64,000 nt of DNA from Litorivicinus lipolyticus (GCF_009650135.1 NZ_CP045871.1:2094001-2158000), one strand, 5' to 3'; shown: positions 56,915 through 64,000, counted from the stretch's first letter. Numbers and translations: made by a program. Notes: generated by a model not told the origin, from the letters alone.

Positions 56915-58107
56915 CGGCGTGCCTGCAAGTAGCCTCGGATTCGTGACACCGCTGCTTCCAGGCGCGCACGGTCATCGACGTAGGCGACGCGTAAATGCGT
57001 GGCCGCAAAAGTCGGACCAAAATCATGCCCCGGGGTGGTCGCCACGTTCGCGTGCTCCAACAGTTCGGACGCCAGCTGTGCACTGGAGTCAGACAACTTG
57101 GAAATATCGAAAAACAAGTAATACGCCCCCGCTGGCGTATCCGCCAACGTAAAGCCCAGCGCCGTCAGCGCGTCGATCAAGTAATCGCGCGCCTGCGCCA
57201 ACTCCACTCGGCGCGCCTCAAACACGGCAATCGCCTCGGGCTCAAAGCAGGCGAGCCCCGCGGCCTGCGACAGGCTGCTAGGACTAATAAAGAGGTGCTG
57301 GGCCAAATTGGTTACCGCACCGGACAAGCCGGGCGGGCACACCAACCACCCCAAACGCATCCCGGTGAGGCCAAAATATTTCGAAAAACTGTTAACAATC
57401 CACGGGTCGCCGATCGCCAGCGCCGTACTTGGGTCCTGGCCGTACACCAACCCCTGATAGATTTCATCCACGATCAATGGCAACTGACGCGTCTGACACA
57501 GCTGATACAAAGCCGCCAATTCGGCAGGCTCGATCAGCGTTCCGGTCGGATTCGACGGTGAGGCCACCAGCACCGCACCGGTTTGATCCGTGGCTAGACT
57601 GGCGACCTGATCGGCACGCAGCTGGAATCCGTGCGCCGCGGACGCCGGCACCAGCTGAGTATCGCATCCCAAAATGCGAGCGATCTGACGGTTACAGGGG
57701 TAACTCGGATCGGCCGTCAGCAGTGCCTGACCGGGGTCCATGGTGGCCGCCATCGCCAACACCAAGGCGCCGCTGGCACCGTTAGTCACCACGATGCGTT
57801 CGGCCTCGACGGTGATCCCAAACACCCGTTGATAGTGCGCCGCGATGGCCTCGCGCAGGGCCGGCATTCCGGCCGCCTCGGTGTATTGCGCGCGCCCCGC
57901 CGACAGGTAGGCATGGCAGGCCGCCGCGACGGATGGCGCGATTGGAAACTTGGGTTCGCCGACCTCAAGGTGAATGACATCATCGCCATTTCGATCCTTT
58001 TGGTTGGCTCGGCCAACGATTTCCATGACCTCAAATGGCGCAACTGCGCGTGCACGCTTCGAAAGGCCAATTGCACCGATCGAGCTGCTAGCCGTAATCT
58101 CTGACAA
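56911..58107 (-). CDS. Class I/II pyridoxal-phosphate aminotransferase
   Basis: 398 residues. IHLEVGEPKFP near the start, PLP Lys in NSFSKYFGLTGMRLGW, the Asn and Tyr sites in ASPSNPTGT and VDEIYQGLVYG, and a C-terminal Arg in HLRVAYVD bind the cofactor and substrate. It probably uses alanine, aspartate or an aromatic amino acid; specificity is uncertain. The TTG at 58107 is the only suitable start, with AGG 8 nt upstream. In Pseudomonas an aminotransferase gene also neighbours dksA. Confidence 0.88.
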   Translation of the reverse strand: MSEITASSSIGAIGLSKRARAVAPFEVMEIVGRANQKDRNGDDVIHLEVGEPKFPIAPSVAAACHAYLSAGRAQYTEAAGMPALREAIAAHYQRVFGITVEAERIVVTNGASGALVLAMAATMDPGQALLTADPSYPCNRQIARILGCDTQLVPASAAHGFQLRADQVASLATDQTGAVLVASPSNPTGTLIEPAELAALYQLCQTRQLPLIVDEIYQGLVYGQDPSTALAIGDPWIVNSFSKYFGLTGMRLGWLVCPPGLSGAVTNLAQHLFISPSSLSQAAGLACFEPEAIAVFEARRVELAQARDYLIDALTALGFTLADTPAGAYYLFFDISKLSDSSAQLASELLEHANVATTPGHDFGPTFAATHLRVAYVDDRARLEAAVSRIRGYLQARR

Positions 58108-58123
58108 ATCTGCTACCTAATGG

Positions 58124-58152
58124 TTGAAATGTAACCGTCGCGACACTATACA
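58124..58152 (+). promoter_or_regulatory. Probable sigma-70 promoter of dksA
   Basis: -35 TTGAAA at 58124-58129, a 17-bp spacer, and -10 TATACA at 58147-58152. The transcript would have a leader of about 47 nt with a hairpin CTTGGTG (58162-58168)/CACCAAG (58182-58188) just before the AAGGAG site. Confidence 0.75.
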
Positions 58153-58206
58153 GTAGCCCTCCTTGGTGAGACTAAAACGGGCACCAAGAGGTTAAGGAGC
58201 ACGATC

Positions 58207-58647
58207 ATGAGCCGCCAGGCCACAAAAGACGATTCACTGTTGGGTGGGTTCACCCCTTACCAGCAGGGCAAAAAAGAAGACTACATGAGCGCGGACATGC
58301 AATCGCATTTCACCGCCATCCTGAATGACTGGAAGAACCAGTTAATGCAGGAAGTCGACCGCACCAAGACGCACCTTTCAGAGGACGCGTCGAATTTTGC
58401 TGATCCCAGCGATCGCGCCACTCAAGAAGAAGAGTTTAGCCTTGAGCTTCGGACCCGGGACCGTGAGCGCAAGCTGATTAAAAAGATTGAAAAAACCGTG
58501 CAGCTGATCGACGACGGCGACTACGGCTATTGCGAAGCCTGCGGCATCGAAATTGGCGTACGCCGACTCGAAGCGCGCCCAACCGCGACCCTTTGCATCG
58601 ATTGCAAAACTCTGGCCGAAATCAAAGAAAAGCAACTGGGTAACTAG
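58207..58647 (+). CDS. dksA: RNA polymerase-binding transcription factor DksA
   Basis: 146 residues. A coiled-coil with the acidic tip DPSDRA (Asp66, Asp69, Ala71), needed for ppGpp-dependent regulation, and a four-Cys zinc finger (Cys109, 112, 130, 133). It tunes stable-RNA promoters such as the tRNA-Met promoter in this window. AAGGAG precedes the ATG. gluQ follows 10 bp later. Confidence 0.97.
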   Translation: MSRQATKDDSLLGGFTPYQQGKKEDYMSADMQSHFTAILNDWKNQLMQEVDRTKTHLSEDASNFADPSDRATQEEEFSLELRTRDRERKLIKKIEKTVQLIDDGDYGYCEACGIEIGVRRLEARPTATLCIDCKTLAEIKEKQLGN

Positions 58648-58657
58648 GCCCTCACGG

Positions 58658-59461
58658 ATGCCCGCTGGTCGGTTTGCACCCTCGCCCACTGGCCGTCTAC
58701 ATGCGGGATCCTTACTCACAGCCACCGCCGCGTGGCTGCATGCGCGACAACGCAATCACACGTTTTGGCTGCGCATTGATGACATCGACCCGTTGCGGGA
58801 CGACCCCGAATCGAAAGCCTCATTCGCCCCGGTACTGGCCGCTCATGGCCTGTGCTGGGACGGTGACATCCAATTCCAGTCCCGCCGGACCGATCTGTAT
58901 CGTGATGCCCTCGGGCGACTTCAAACCTTTGTGTGCGCCTGTTCGCGAAAATTAATTGCCGAGCGTGGCGGTGTTCATGGTCAAGACTGTCAATCAGCGC
59001 CGGGCACCCACGCCACGCGTTTGACGCCTTGCTGGGCCGATTGCTACACCGATGGCTGTCGCGGCGACCAAGCGATGACGTGGCTGGATGCGCCGGTGCT
59101 GTGGCGGCGTGACAACCAACCCGCCTATCACCTGGCTTGCGCGGTCGATGAAATCGAGTTGGGCATTACCTCGGTCATCCGCGGCGACGACTTACTAGAG
59201 GCGACCTCGATCCATCGCACATTGATTCAGCAACTTGGCACCACACCGCCCGAATACGCGCACCTGGCAGTACTGCGCAATCCAGAGGGCCAAAAACTGT
59301 CCAAGCAAAACATGGCAACGCCCATCGACCCCGCGGCCTGGTACGCCAATCTGTGCGCCGCGCTCGGCCACCTGATCCCCGGGCACACGCCGGAGGGCGC
59401 GACCGCGGAGGCGATTTTGGACAACGCGCTGCATCATTTCCGCCTGGACCCGCTTAAATGA
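58658..59461 (+). CDS. gluQ: Glutamyl-Q tRNA(Asp) synthetase
   Basis: 267 residues from the ATG at 58658 (MPAGRFAPSPTGRLHAGSL); longer frames run into dksA. A truncated GluRS catalytic core: HxGH-like RLHAGS, LRIDDIDPLRDDP, CSRKL zinc-type Cys and KLSKQN in place of KMSKS. It lacks an anticodon domain and glutamylates queuosine in tRNA-Asp. The position after dksA is conserved. The stop overlaps the kinase start (ATGA). Confidence 0.95.
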   Translation: MPAGRFAPSPTGRLHAGSLLTATAAWLHARQRNHTFWLRIDDIDPLRDDPESKASFAPVLAAHGLCWDGDIQFQSRRTDLYRDALGRLQTFVCACSRKLIAERGGVHGQDCQSAPGTHATRLTPCWADCYTDGCRGDQAMTWLDAPVLWRRDNQPAYHLACAVDEIELGITSVIRGDDLLEATSIHRTLIQQLGTTPPEYAHLAVLRNPEGQKLSKQNMATPIDPAAWYANLCAALGHLIPGHTPEGATAEAILDNALHHFRLDPLK

Positions 59462-60546
59462 CCGACTTGGAGCTGGTGTTTTTAGCACTGATCACGGCGC
59501 TGGCGGTCGCTGCGGTGCTGGCCCGCGCAACCCGGCGGCGCAAGCTGCGCGAGCAGCACCGCTTACTCAATCGTCTGCCGATGGCGAGTTTGGCGCTGGA
59601 CAGCGCGCAACGGATACGTCATTGGAACCCACAAATGGCGCGGTTGACCCAACTCAGCCCCAGCGCTGCCTTAGGGCGCTCGATCCAGCAACTGCCCGAG
59701 CCGTGGCAAGCCGCCCTCGGCGAATTCGTGGCCTCCCCCGGCGACGTCAGCCAGCGATTTGGCGCCGGTGCGCTGCATGTGGTGCTGCATAAAGGACTGG
59801 CCAAGGGGGTCGACCCACTGGTCACGATCATCTTGATCGAGGACCGCAGCGCCCAACACCGCCTGGAACAAGAGTTGGCGCACACCAACCGCCTCGCGGC
59901 GATTGGTGAACTGGCCGCGGGGGTCGCCCACGAGATCGGCAACCCGATTACCGCCATCGACTCACTGGCCCAGTTGCTGCCACCCCAAGCCGCCGAGCAA
60001 GCGCAACTGATTCGCTCGCAAACCCAGCGGATTAACCAAATCATCAGCGGGCTACTGAAATTCTCGACCAAAAGTGACAGCAGCACGACCCGTCAACCGT
60101 TCTCCACACACACCCTGATCAATGACAGCCTGCGTCTGTTCAAACTGGACCCGGAGCATGACAACGCCCACCTCGACGTTGACTTGGGCTCGGACTTGCA
60201 GCTAGTTGGCGATCCGGTTGGACTGTCGCAGGTGCTCATCAACCTGCTGCGCAATGCCGCTCAGGCCCAACAGCCCGGAGTCGCGCTGAGCATTCAAGTT
60301 CGCGCCGATAACGACGCCGCGCGTTGGCAACTGACGGTCACCGATAACGGCCGTGGCATCGCCCCTGCGTTACAAGCCCGGATCTTTGAGCCCTTTGTCA
60401 GCACCCGTACCGACGAAGGGGGCACGGGACTGGGTTTGGCGCTGTGCTATGGTATCGCCAGCAGCCACCATGGCACGATTACGGTGGCCAGCCCCGTCGC
60501 CAACCATCGGGGCACGACCATGACACTGACATTGCCCCGGAGCTGA
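59458..60546 (+). CDS. Sensor histidine kinase at the CbrA position, no SLC5 domain
   Basis: 362 residues. One N-terminal hydrophobic helix (about 4-23), a PAS-like domain (38-135), HisKA with His158 in GVAHEIGNPITAID, and an HATPase domain with NLLRNAAQA, DNGRGIAP and GGTGLGLALC. Pseudomonas CbrA sits at this locus but is near 980 residues, with a 12-13 helix SLC5 solute-transporter domain; that whole part is missing here. The input signal must therefore be cytoplasmic (PAS) or come from another protein. It lies one base from the regulator gene, so the two form a pair. Confidence 0.92.
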   Translation: MTDLELVFLALITALAVAAVLARATRRRKLREQHRLLNRLPMASLALDSAQRIRHWNPQMARLTQLSPSAALGRSIQQLPEPWQAALGEFVASPGDVSQRFGAGALHVVLHKGLAKGVDPLVTIILIEDRSAQHRLEQELAHTNRLAAIGELAAGVAHEIGNPITAIDSLAQLLPPQAAEQAQLIRSQTQRINQIISGLLKFSTKSDSSTTRQPFSTHTLINDSLRLFKLDPEHDNAHLDVDLGSDLQLVGDPVGLSQVLINLLRNAAQAQQPGVALSIQVRADNDAARWQLTVTDNGRGIAPALQARIFEPFVSTRTDEGGTGLGLALCYGIASSHHGTITVASPVANHRGTTMTLTLPRS

Positions 60547-60547
60547 C

Positions 60548-61903
60548 GTGGCCAAAATTCTGATCGTTGAAGACGAAGCCATCATTCGCAAAAGCCTTCG
60601 CTTACTGCTGACTGGCGAAGGCCACGAGGTAACCGAGGCATGGAATGTGGCCACCGCCGCGGCTAACACGCTGATTGACTTCGACTTAGTCATCTCCGAT
60701 TTGCGCTTGCCCGGTGGCAGTGGCCACGCCTTGATCAACCTGTCCGCCCCGACCCCCGTGCTAATTTTGACCAGTTACGCCTCTATTACCGCGGCCGTCG
60801 ACGCCATCAAACACGGCGCGGCCGACTTCATGCCCAAGCCTTTTGACCACGGCGAGTTGCTGACCAAGGTCAATGCCATTTTGAATAACCCCGCGGCGCG
60901 CCAACTGCCGGCCGAACTCAGTGGCCATGGCATCATTGGCGAGTCGGACGGGATGAAGATGCTGTTCAGTAAGATTAAACGCGTCGGCAAGACCGACGTC
61001 ACCGTATTGATCAACGGCGAAAGTGGCACCGGTAAAGAACTGGTGGCCAAGGCCATCCATATGCAGAGCTCGCGCTGTAACCACAATCAAATCAGCGTTA
61101 ACTGCGCGGCCATCCCGGAAACGCTGATCGAATCCGAGCTGTTTGGCCACCAAAAAGGCGCGTTCACGGGCGCCCATGCGGAACGCGTCGGGCTCATCGA
61201 GACCGCCAGCGGCGGTACCTTATTTTTGGACGAAATCGGCGAGTTGCCACTGGAGGCCCAGGCGCGACTGTTGCGCGTACTGCAAGAAGGCGAAATTCGC
61301 CGAGTCGGCGAAGTCCAGCCACGCTCCGTCGACATCCGCTTGATCTGTGCCACCCACCGTAACCTGAGGCTGATGGTCGAAAACGGCCAGTTCCGCGAAG
61401 ACCTGTTTTACCGCCTGAACGTGGTCGAGCTCAAGGTGCCTGCGCTGCGCGAGCGCGGCGCGGACATCTTGATTTTGGCCCAAGCGTTCTTGCAGCGCGT
61501 GGCCAAAAAGTTCGACCGCCCGGGTCTGCGGCTGTCGCCTGAGGCCCAAAGCGCACTGGCCAACCACCAGTGGCCCGGCAATGTACGCGAATTGGAAAAC
61601 GCCCTCGAGCGGGCCGGAATTTTGGCAGAAAGCGACTGGGTTTCACCGGATCACCTAGGGCTCGAACACATCACCCATGCGCCCGTGGCCTCCACCAGCG
61701 GCGCCACGGTGGTCAGCGATGACGCTGAGGAAGCTCAGCAGAACATGAGCCTGGAAGACTACTTCCAGCATTTCGTGCTGGCCCACCAAGACGCCATGAG
61801 CGAAACCGAGCTGGCGAAGCGACTCGGCGTTAGCCGTAAGTGCCTATGGGAGCGCCGCCAGAAGCTCGGAATTCCCCGCAGTAACAAACGCCAGGCCGGA
61901 TAA
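60548..61903 (+). CDS. cbrB: NtrC-family sigma-54 response regulator, CbrB-like
   Basis: 451 residues. Receiver domain with Asp51 in VISDLRLPGGSG and Lys in MPKPF; AAA+ domain with Walker A GESGTGKE, the sigma-54 contact loop GAFTGA and Walker B GGTLFLDEIGELP; and a Fis-type helix-turn-helix SETELAKRLGVSRKCLWERR near the C-terminus. The start is GTG at 60548. Gene order dksA-gluQ-kinase-regulator-pcnB is that of cbrAB, so the name is an orthology inference. A target sigma-54 promoter lies 110 bp downstream. Confidence 0.9.
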   Translation: MAKILIVEDEAIIRKSLRLLLTGEGHEVTEAWNVATAAANTLIDFDLVISDLRLPGGSGHALINLSAPTPVLILTSYASITAAVDAIKHGAADFMPKPFDHGELLTKVNAILNNPAARQLPAELSGHGIIGESDGMKMLFSKIKRVGKTDVTVLINGESGTGKELVAKAIHMQSSRCNHNQISVNCAAIPETLIESELFGHQKGAFTGAHAERVGLIETASGGTLFLDEIGELPLEAQARLLRVLQEGEIRRVGEVQPRSVDIRLICATHRNLRLMVENGQFREDLFYRLNVVELKVPALRERGADILILAQAFLQRVAKKFDRPGLRLSPEAQSALANHQWPGNVRELENALERAGILAESDWVSPDHLGLEHITHAPVASTSGATVVSDDAEEAQQNMSLEDYFQHFVLAHQDAMSETELAKRLGVSRKCLWERRQKLGIPRSNKRQAG

Positions 61904-61954
61904 TGTTACCCACAGTAACACTCTCGGTAACACCAGCTGAGGCGCAGGGTAACA
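61881..61954 (+). promoter_or_regulatory. GTAACA/TGTTAC enhancer cluster for the sigma-54 promoter
   Basis: GTAACA occurs at 61881 (inside the regulator gene's end), 61915, 61927 and 61949, and its complement TGTTAC at 61904. TGTTAC-CCACA-GTAACA at 61904-61920 is a perfect palindrome with a 5-nt centre. The cluster lies 64-137 bp upstream of the -24 element, a normal distance for an NtrC-type enhancer. It resembles GTTAC/GTAAC sites reported for Pseudomonas CbrB (recalled, not checked). Confidence 0.8.
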
Positions 61955-62016
61955 GCTCGGACTTAAGTCAAACTTTAGGACCGCCACAGCCCCCGAAAAA
62001 TGGCGTTTCTCAAAGT

Positions 62017-62032
62017 TGGCACGCTCAATGCT
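62017..62032 (+). promoter_or_regulatory. Sigma-54 (RpoN) promoter of the CrcZ-like RNA
   Basis: TGGCACG (62017-62023), CTCA, then ATGCT (62028-62032). The consensus TGGCACG-N4-TTGCW is matched at 11 of 12 positions, with GG and GC exactly ten bases apart. Transcription is expected to start at about 62042-62044. Confidence 0.88.
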
Positions 62033-62042
62033 ATGTGTTTCA

Positions 62043-62231
62043 TGCCTAACAAAAATAACAAAAGGCAAACGGGCTGCAATAAAAATAATAAGCCGCCTAG
62101 AAAAGCTATACGGAGCGTAGCGAAATGAAGAACACACCAAATAAAAATAATAACGGTGTTACATCTTCCAAGAGTTGAGCGAAAACAAAAAGAACAAGCA
62201 AATAATAGAAGAGGGCCCTGCCCTCTTTTTT
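62043..62231 (+). ncRNA. CrcZ-like Hfq/Crc-titrating small RNA (candidate)
   Basis: About 189 nt from the predicted sigma-54 start to the terminator, with no open reading frame of note. It carries four clusters, each with two overlapping AAnAAnAA (CA) motifs: AACAAAAATAACAA at 62048-62061, AATAAAAATAATAA at 62078-62091, AATAAAAATAATAA at 62140-62153, and AACAAAAAGAACAA at 62184-62197. The first three sit in hairpin loops closed by TGCCT/AGGCA (62043-62047, 62063-62067), GGCT/AGCC (62072-62075, 62091-62094) and ACACC/GGTGT (62134-62138, 62155-62159). Such motifs bind Hfq-Crc in Pseudomonas. Position between cbrB and pcnB is that of crcZ. It is about half the length of Pseudomonas CrcZ (about 400 nt). 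Expression is inferred. Confidence 0.85.
62210..62231 (+). terminator. Intrinsic terminator of the CrcZ-like RNA
   Basis: AGAGGGC (62210-62216) pairs with GCCCTCT (62220-62226) around CCT, followed by Ts to 62231. It separates the RNA from pcnB, which therefore needs its own promoter or read-through. Confidence 0.92.
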
Positions 62232-62243
62232 ATTGCCCGCAAT

Positions 62244-62272
62244 TTGGTCATCCGCTCGAACCCAAGTAGACT
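62244..62272 (+). promoter_or_regulatory. Possible promoter of pcnB
   Basis: TTGGTC at 62244-62249, a 17-bp spacer, TAGACT at 62267-62272. Both hexamers are imperfect. The start point would be near 62279, giving a leader of about 22 nt that contains the AGGTAGG site at 62286-62292. Confidence 0.4.
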
Positions 62273-62300
62273 GCTCAAAACCAACAGGTAGGACCACCCC

Positions 62301-63575
62301 ATTAGCGCAACCGTAATACCACCTTCCGTCCACGGCATTGAAGAGCACCGACTGAATTCCGGCGCTATCAGCATCATGGAACAACTCAACACCGCAGGGT
62401 ACGACGCCTATTTGGTCGGCGGTGGCGTGCGCGATTTTTTGCTGGGCAAAATCCCGAAAGACTTCGACATCGCCACCAACGCGACCCCCGAACAGGTGAC
62501 CGATATATTTCGTCGCGCCCGCATCGTTGGACGACGCTTTCAAATTGTCCACGTTCGCGTCGGCCCGGAAGTGTTTGAGGTCACCACCTTTCGCGCCGGC
62601 CACGAAGGCCACAAGGGCAGCGACGCCATTCAAAACGAAGCCGGCATGCTGACCCGAGACAACATATGGGGCAGTGTCGAAGAAGACGCCAAGCGCCGCG
62701 ATTTCACATTGAATGCCCTGTATTACAACCACAAAGACCGCAGCGTGTACGACTTTGTCGGCGCCTGGGAAGACGTCAAAGCCAAACGCTTACGCATTAT
62801 TGGCGACCCCGAAACGCGCTACCGCGAAGACCCGGTTCGGATGCTGCGCGCGATACGATTCATGGGTAAATTGCCGCTCACCATTGACGAAAAAACCGAG
62901 CTGCCGATTATCGACCACGGTCACCTACTCAGCGAAGTCAGTAGCTCACGCCTATTCGACGAAGTCCTGAAACTGCTGCAAGCGGGTCACGGCGCCGATA
63001 CCTTTGAGCTACTGTGGGAATTTGGCCTGTTCCAAACCATGTTCCCCGAAGCCAGCGCAATACTCGAAGCCCAGCAAGACAGCACCTACTGGGACCTGAT
63101 CGAACAGGCGCTGGAAAATACCGACGCCCGAATCCAAAGCGGGCGCACGGTCAACCCGGCTTTTCTATACGCCTGTTTGCTGTGGCCGGCGGCGCATCAG
63201 CGCTTTAAGCAATACCTGCAAAGCGGCATGGAACCGACCGAAGCCATGGCCAAAGCCGGCGCGATTACCGTTGATGCTAACGCCACCACCGTTGCCATCC
63301 CGCGCCGATTCGCCCAGGTCACCCGGGAAATTTGGGAGATGCAGTTACGCCTGCCGAACACCCAAACCCGGCGCGCCCTGTCGTTGCTGCGCAACCCGCG
63401 CTTCCGCGCCGCCTACGACTTTTTGCTGCTGCGCGAACAGTCCCAAGAAATCGACCCGGGTCTGGGCCGCTGGTGGACGGACTTCCAAGTCGAAAACCCC
63501 GACGTCAAACCCGAACGCGAAATACACACCCGCGAAGAGCGCCCGCGCAAACGCCGACGCCAATATCGCAAGTGA
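62301..63575 (+). CDS. pcnB: Poly(A) polymerase I, probable AUU start codon
   Basis: 424 residues if started at the ATT at 62301. The first ATG (62376) lies inside conserved sequence: the frame upstream of it encodes ATVIPPSVHGIEEH, then LNSGAISI, which lines up without gaps with E. coli PcnB from VTVIPREQHAIS onward. An in-frame TAG at 62289-62291 limits the start to 62292-62310, where no ATG, GTG or TTG exists. AGGTAGG lies 8 nt before the ATT. E. coli pcnB is known to start at AUU. Nucleotidyltransferase motifs LVGGGVRDFLLG and KDFDIATNATPEQV follow, and the C-terminus is Arg/Lys-rich. It adds 3' A-tails that speed RNA decay. Confidence 0.92.
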   Translation: MSATVIPPSVHGIEEHRLNSGAISIMEQLNTAGYDAYLVGGGVRDFLLGKIPKDFDIATNATPEQVTDIFRRARIVGRRFQIVHVRVGPEVFEVTTFRAGHEGHKGSDAIQNEAGMLTRDNIWGSVEEDAKRRDFTLNALYYNHKDRSVYDFVGAWEDVKAKRLRIIGDPETRYREDPVRMLRAIRFMGKLPLTIDEKTELPIIDHGHLLSEVSSSRLFDEVLKLLQAGHGADTFELLWEFGLFQTMFPEASAILEAQQDSTYWDLIEQALENTDARIQSGRTVNPAFLYACLLWPAAHQRFKQYLQSGMEPTEAMAKAGAITVDANATTVAIPRRFAQVTREIWEMQLRLPNTQTRRALSLLRNPRFRAAYDFLLLREQSQEIDPGLGRWWTDFQVENPDVKPEREIHTREERPRKRRRQYRK

Positions 63576-63589
63576 GAGAGATCGAGGCC

Positions 63590-64000
63590 ATGGGCCTCGC
63601 TTGGCTCAGCCTAGGCTCTAACCTGGGCGATCGCCGTGGCCACCTCAGCGACGCCCTGGCTACCCTGGGCAGCCACCCCCAGTGCCGCCTGCTAGATGTT
63701 TCAGCGCTGTATGAAACAGACCCCGTGGGCGGCGTCGAACAAGACGATTTTCTGAATATCTGTGCGGTCATACGCACGTCGCTAGAACCGCTTGAACTGC
63801 TGGCACTTTGCCAATCCATCGAAGCCGCCCATTTGCGCCAGCGCCGCGTTCACTGGGGACCACGCACCCTCGATATCGACATATTGATGATGGACGTGGA
63901 TCACCACAGCCCTACACTGACCCTGCCACACCCGCACATGCAGGACCGCGAATTTGTGTTGCGCCCGCTGGGGGACATTGATCCGCGCATGACCTGCGCG
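63590..64000 (+). CDS. folK: 6-hydroxymethyl-7,8-dihydropterin pyrophosphokinase (3' end outside window)
   Basis: 137 residues are present before the window ends. The start MGLAWLSLGSNLGDR has the HPPK glycine motif; YETDPVGG, VHWGPRTLDIDIL (catalytic Asp pair) and LPHPHMQDREFVLRPL follow. It makes the pterin diphosphate for folate. The ATG at 63590 is 14 bp after the pcnB stop with GAGAGAG upstream; a GTG at 63572 overlapping the pcnB stop is an alternative. Confidence 0.93.
   Translation, partial: MGLAWLSLGSNLGDRRGHLSDALATLGSHPQCRLLDVSALYETDPVGGVEQDDFLNICAVIRTSLEPLELLALCQSIEAAHLRQRRVHWGPRTLDIDILMMDVDHHSPTLTLPHPHMQDREFVLRPLGDIDPRMTCA

Noticed and set aside
62376..62378. ATG at 62376 as the true pcnB start
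   Set aside because: Conserved PcnB sequence continues upstream in the same frame, and there is no ribosome site close to this ATG.

Overview
The window looks like core chromosome from a marine-type gammaproteobacterium related to Pseudomonadales/Oceanospirillales. The sequence is GC-rich, genes are packed tightly with many ATGA/GTGA start-stop overlaps, and no insertion sequence, prophage, integrase, CRISPR array or rRNA operon is visible. Several blocks follow Pseudomonas gene order, recalled from knowledge and not searched: tRNA-Gln/prs/rplY/pth/ychF/tRNA-Met; miaB/ybeZ/ybeY/corC/lnt/leuS/lptE/holA; lipB/ybeD/dacA/rlpA/mltB/rodA/mrdA/rlmH/rsfS/nadD/proA; dsbD/aroQ/accB/accC/prmA/DUF3426/dusB/fis/purH/purD; and dksA/gluQ/sensor kinase/NtrC-type regulator/pcnB/folK. 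The genus cannot be fixed from the sequence alone; a Litorivicinus-like lineage is only a guess.

Layout. 1-4.1 kb: PRPP synthesis, ribosomal protein bL25, peptidyl-tRNA hydrolase, YchF and two tRNAs. 4.2-6.6 kb: cytochrome c'/b561 pair, an EamA transporter and an internally deleted peroxiredoxin. 6.8-14.1 kb: a sugar uptake cluster with an OmpR-type two-component system, a CUT1 ABC transporter resembling Pseudomonas GtsABCD, and a Gfo/Idh/MocA oxidoreductase. 14-22 kb: YgjP-type peptidase, DNA glycosylase, ferrochelatase, a degenerate GGDEF protein, M18 aminopeptidase, Prc protease and small conserved proteins. 22-31 kb: tRNA modification, 16S rRNA maturation, lipoprotein acylation, LeuRS, LptE and HolA. 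31-43 kb, mostly minus strand: OmpA-like protein, lipoylation, the cell-elongation peptidoglycan machinery, ribosome silencing, NAD and proline synthesis, UbiX. 43-47 kb: PPi-type phosphofructokinase next to soluble pyrophosphatase, a VIT1-type transporter and DUF2333. 47-56 kb: a stand-alone DsbD N-terminal domain, aroQ, acetyl-CoA carboxylase subunits, PrmA, DusB-Fis, purine synthesis and a Rieske protein. 56-64 kb: SfsA, an aminotransferase, DksA, GluQ, a CbrA-position kinase, CbrB-like regulator, an A-rich small RNA locus, pcnB and folK (cut by the window end).

The main discovery is at 61.9-62.3 kb. Between the CbrB-like regulator gene and pcnB lie a GTAACA/TGTTAC repeat cluster, a near-consensus sigma-54 promoter, about 190 nt carrying four tandem AAnAAnAA clusters (three of them in hairpin loops), and a strong intrinsic terminator. 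This is the position and logic of the Pseudomonas CrcZ catabolite-repression RNA, but in a very compact form, with a sensor kinase that lacks the SLC5 transporter domain of CbrA. Immediately downstream, pcnB homology extends 5' of its first ATG into a stretch with no ATG/GTG/TTG, where a Shine-Dalgarno precedes an ATT. This suggests the rare AUU start known for E. coli pcnB is used here too.

Other oddities are a peroxiredoxin reduced to its two ends, DsbD reduced to its N-terminal domain, a GGDEF protein with a destroyed active site but an apparently intact RxxD inhibitory site, five 14-bp tandem repeats right after the phosphofructokinase stop codon, and four convergent gene pairs that share a TTAG/CTAA stop overlap.
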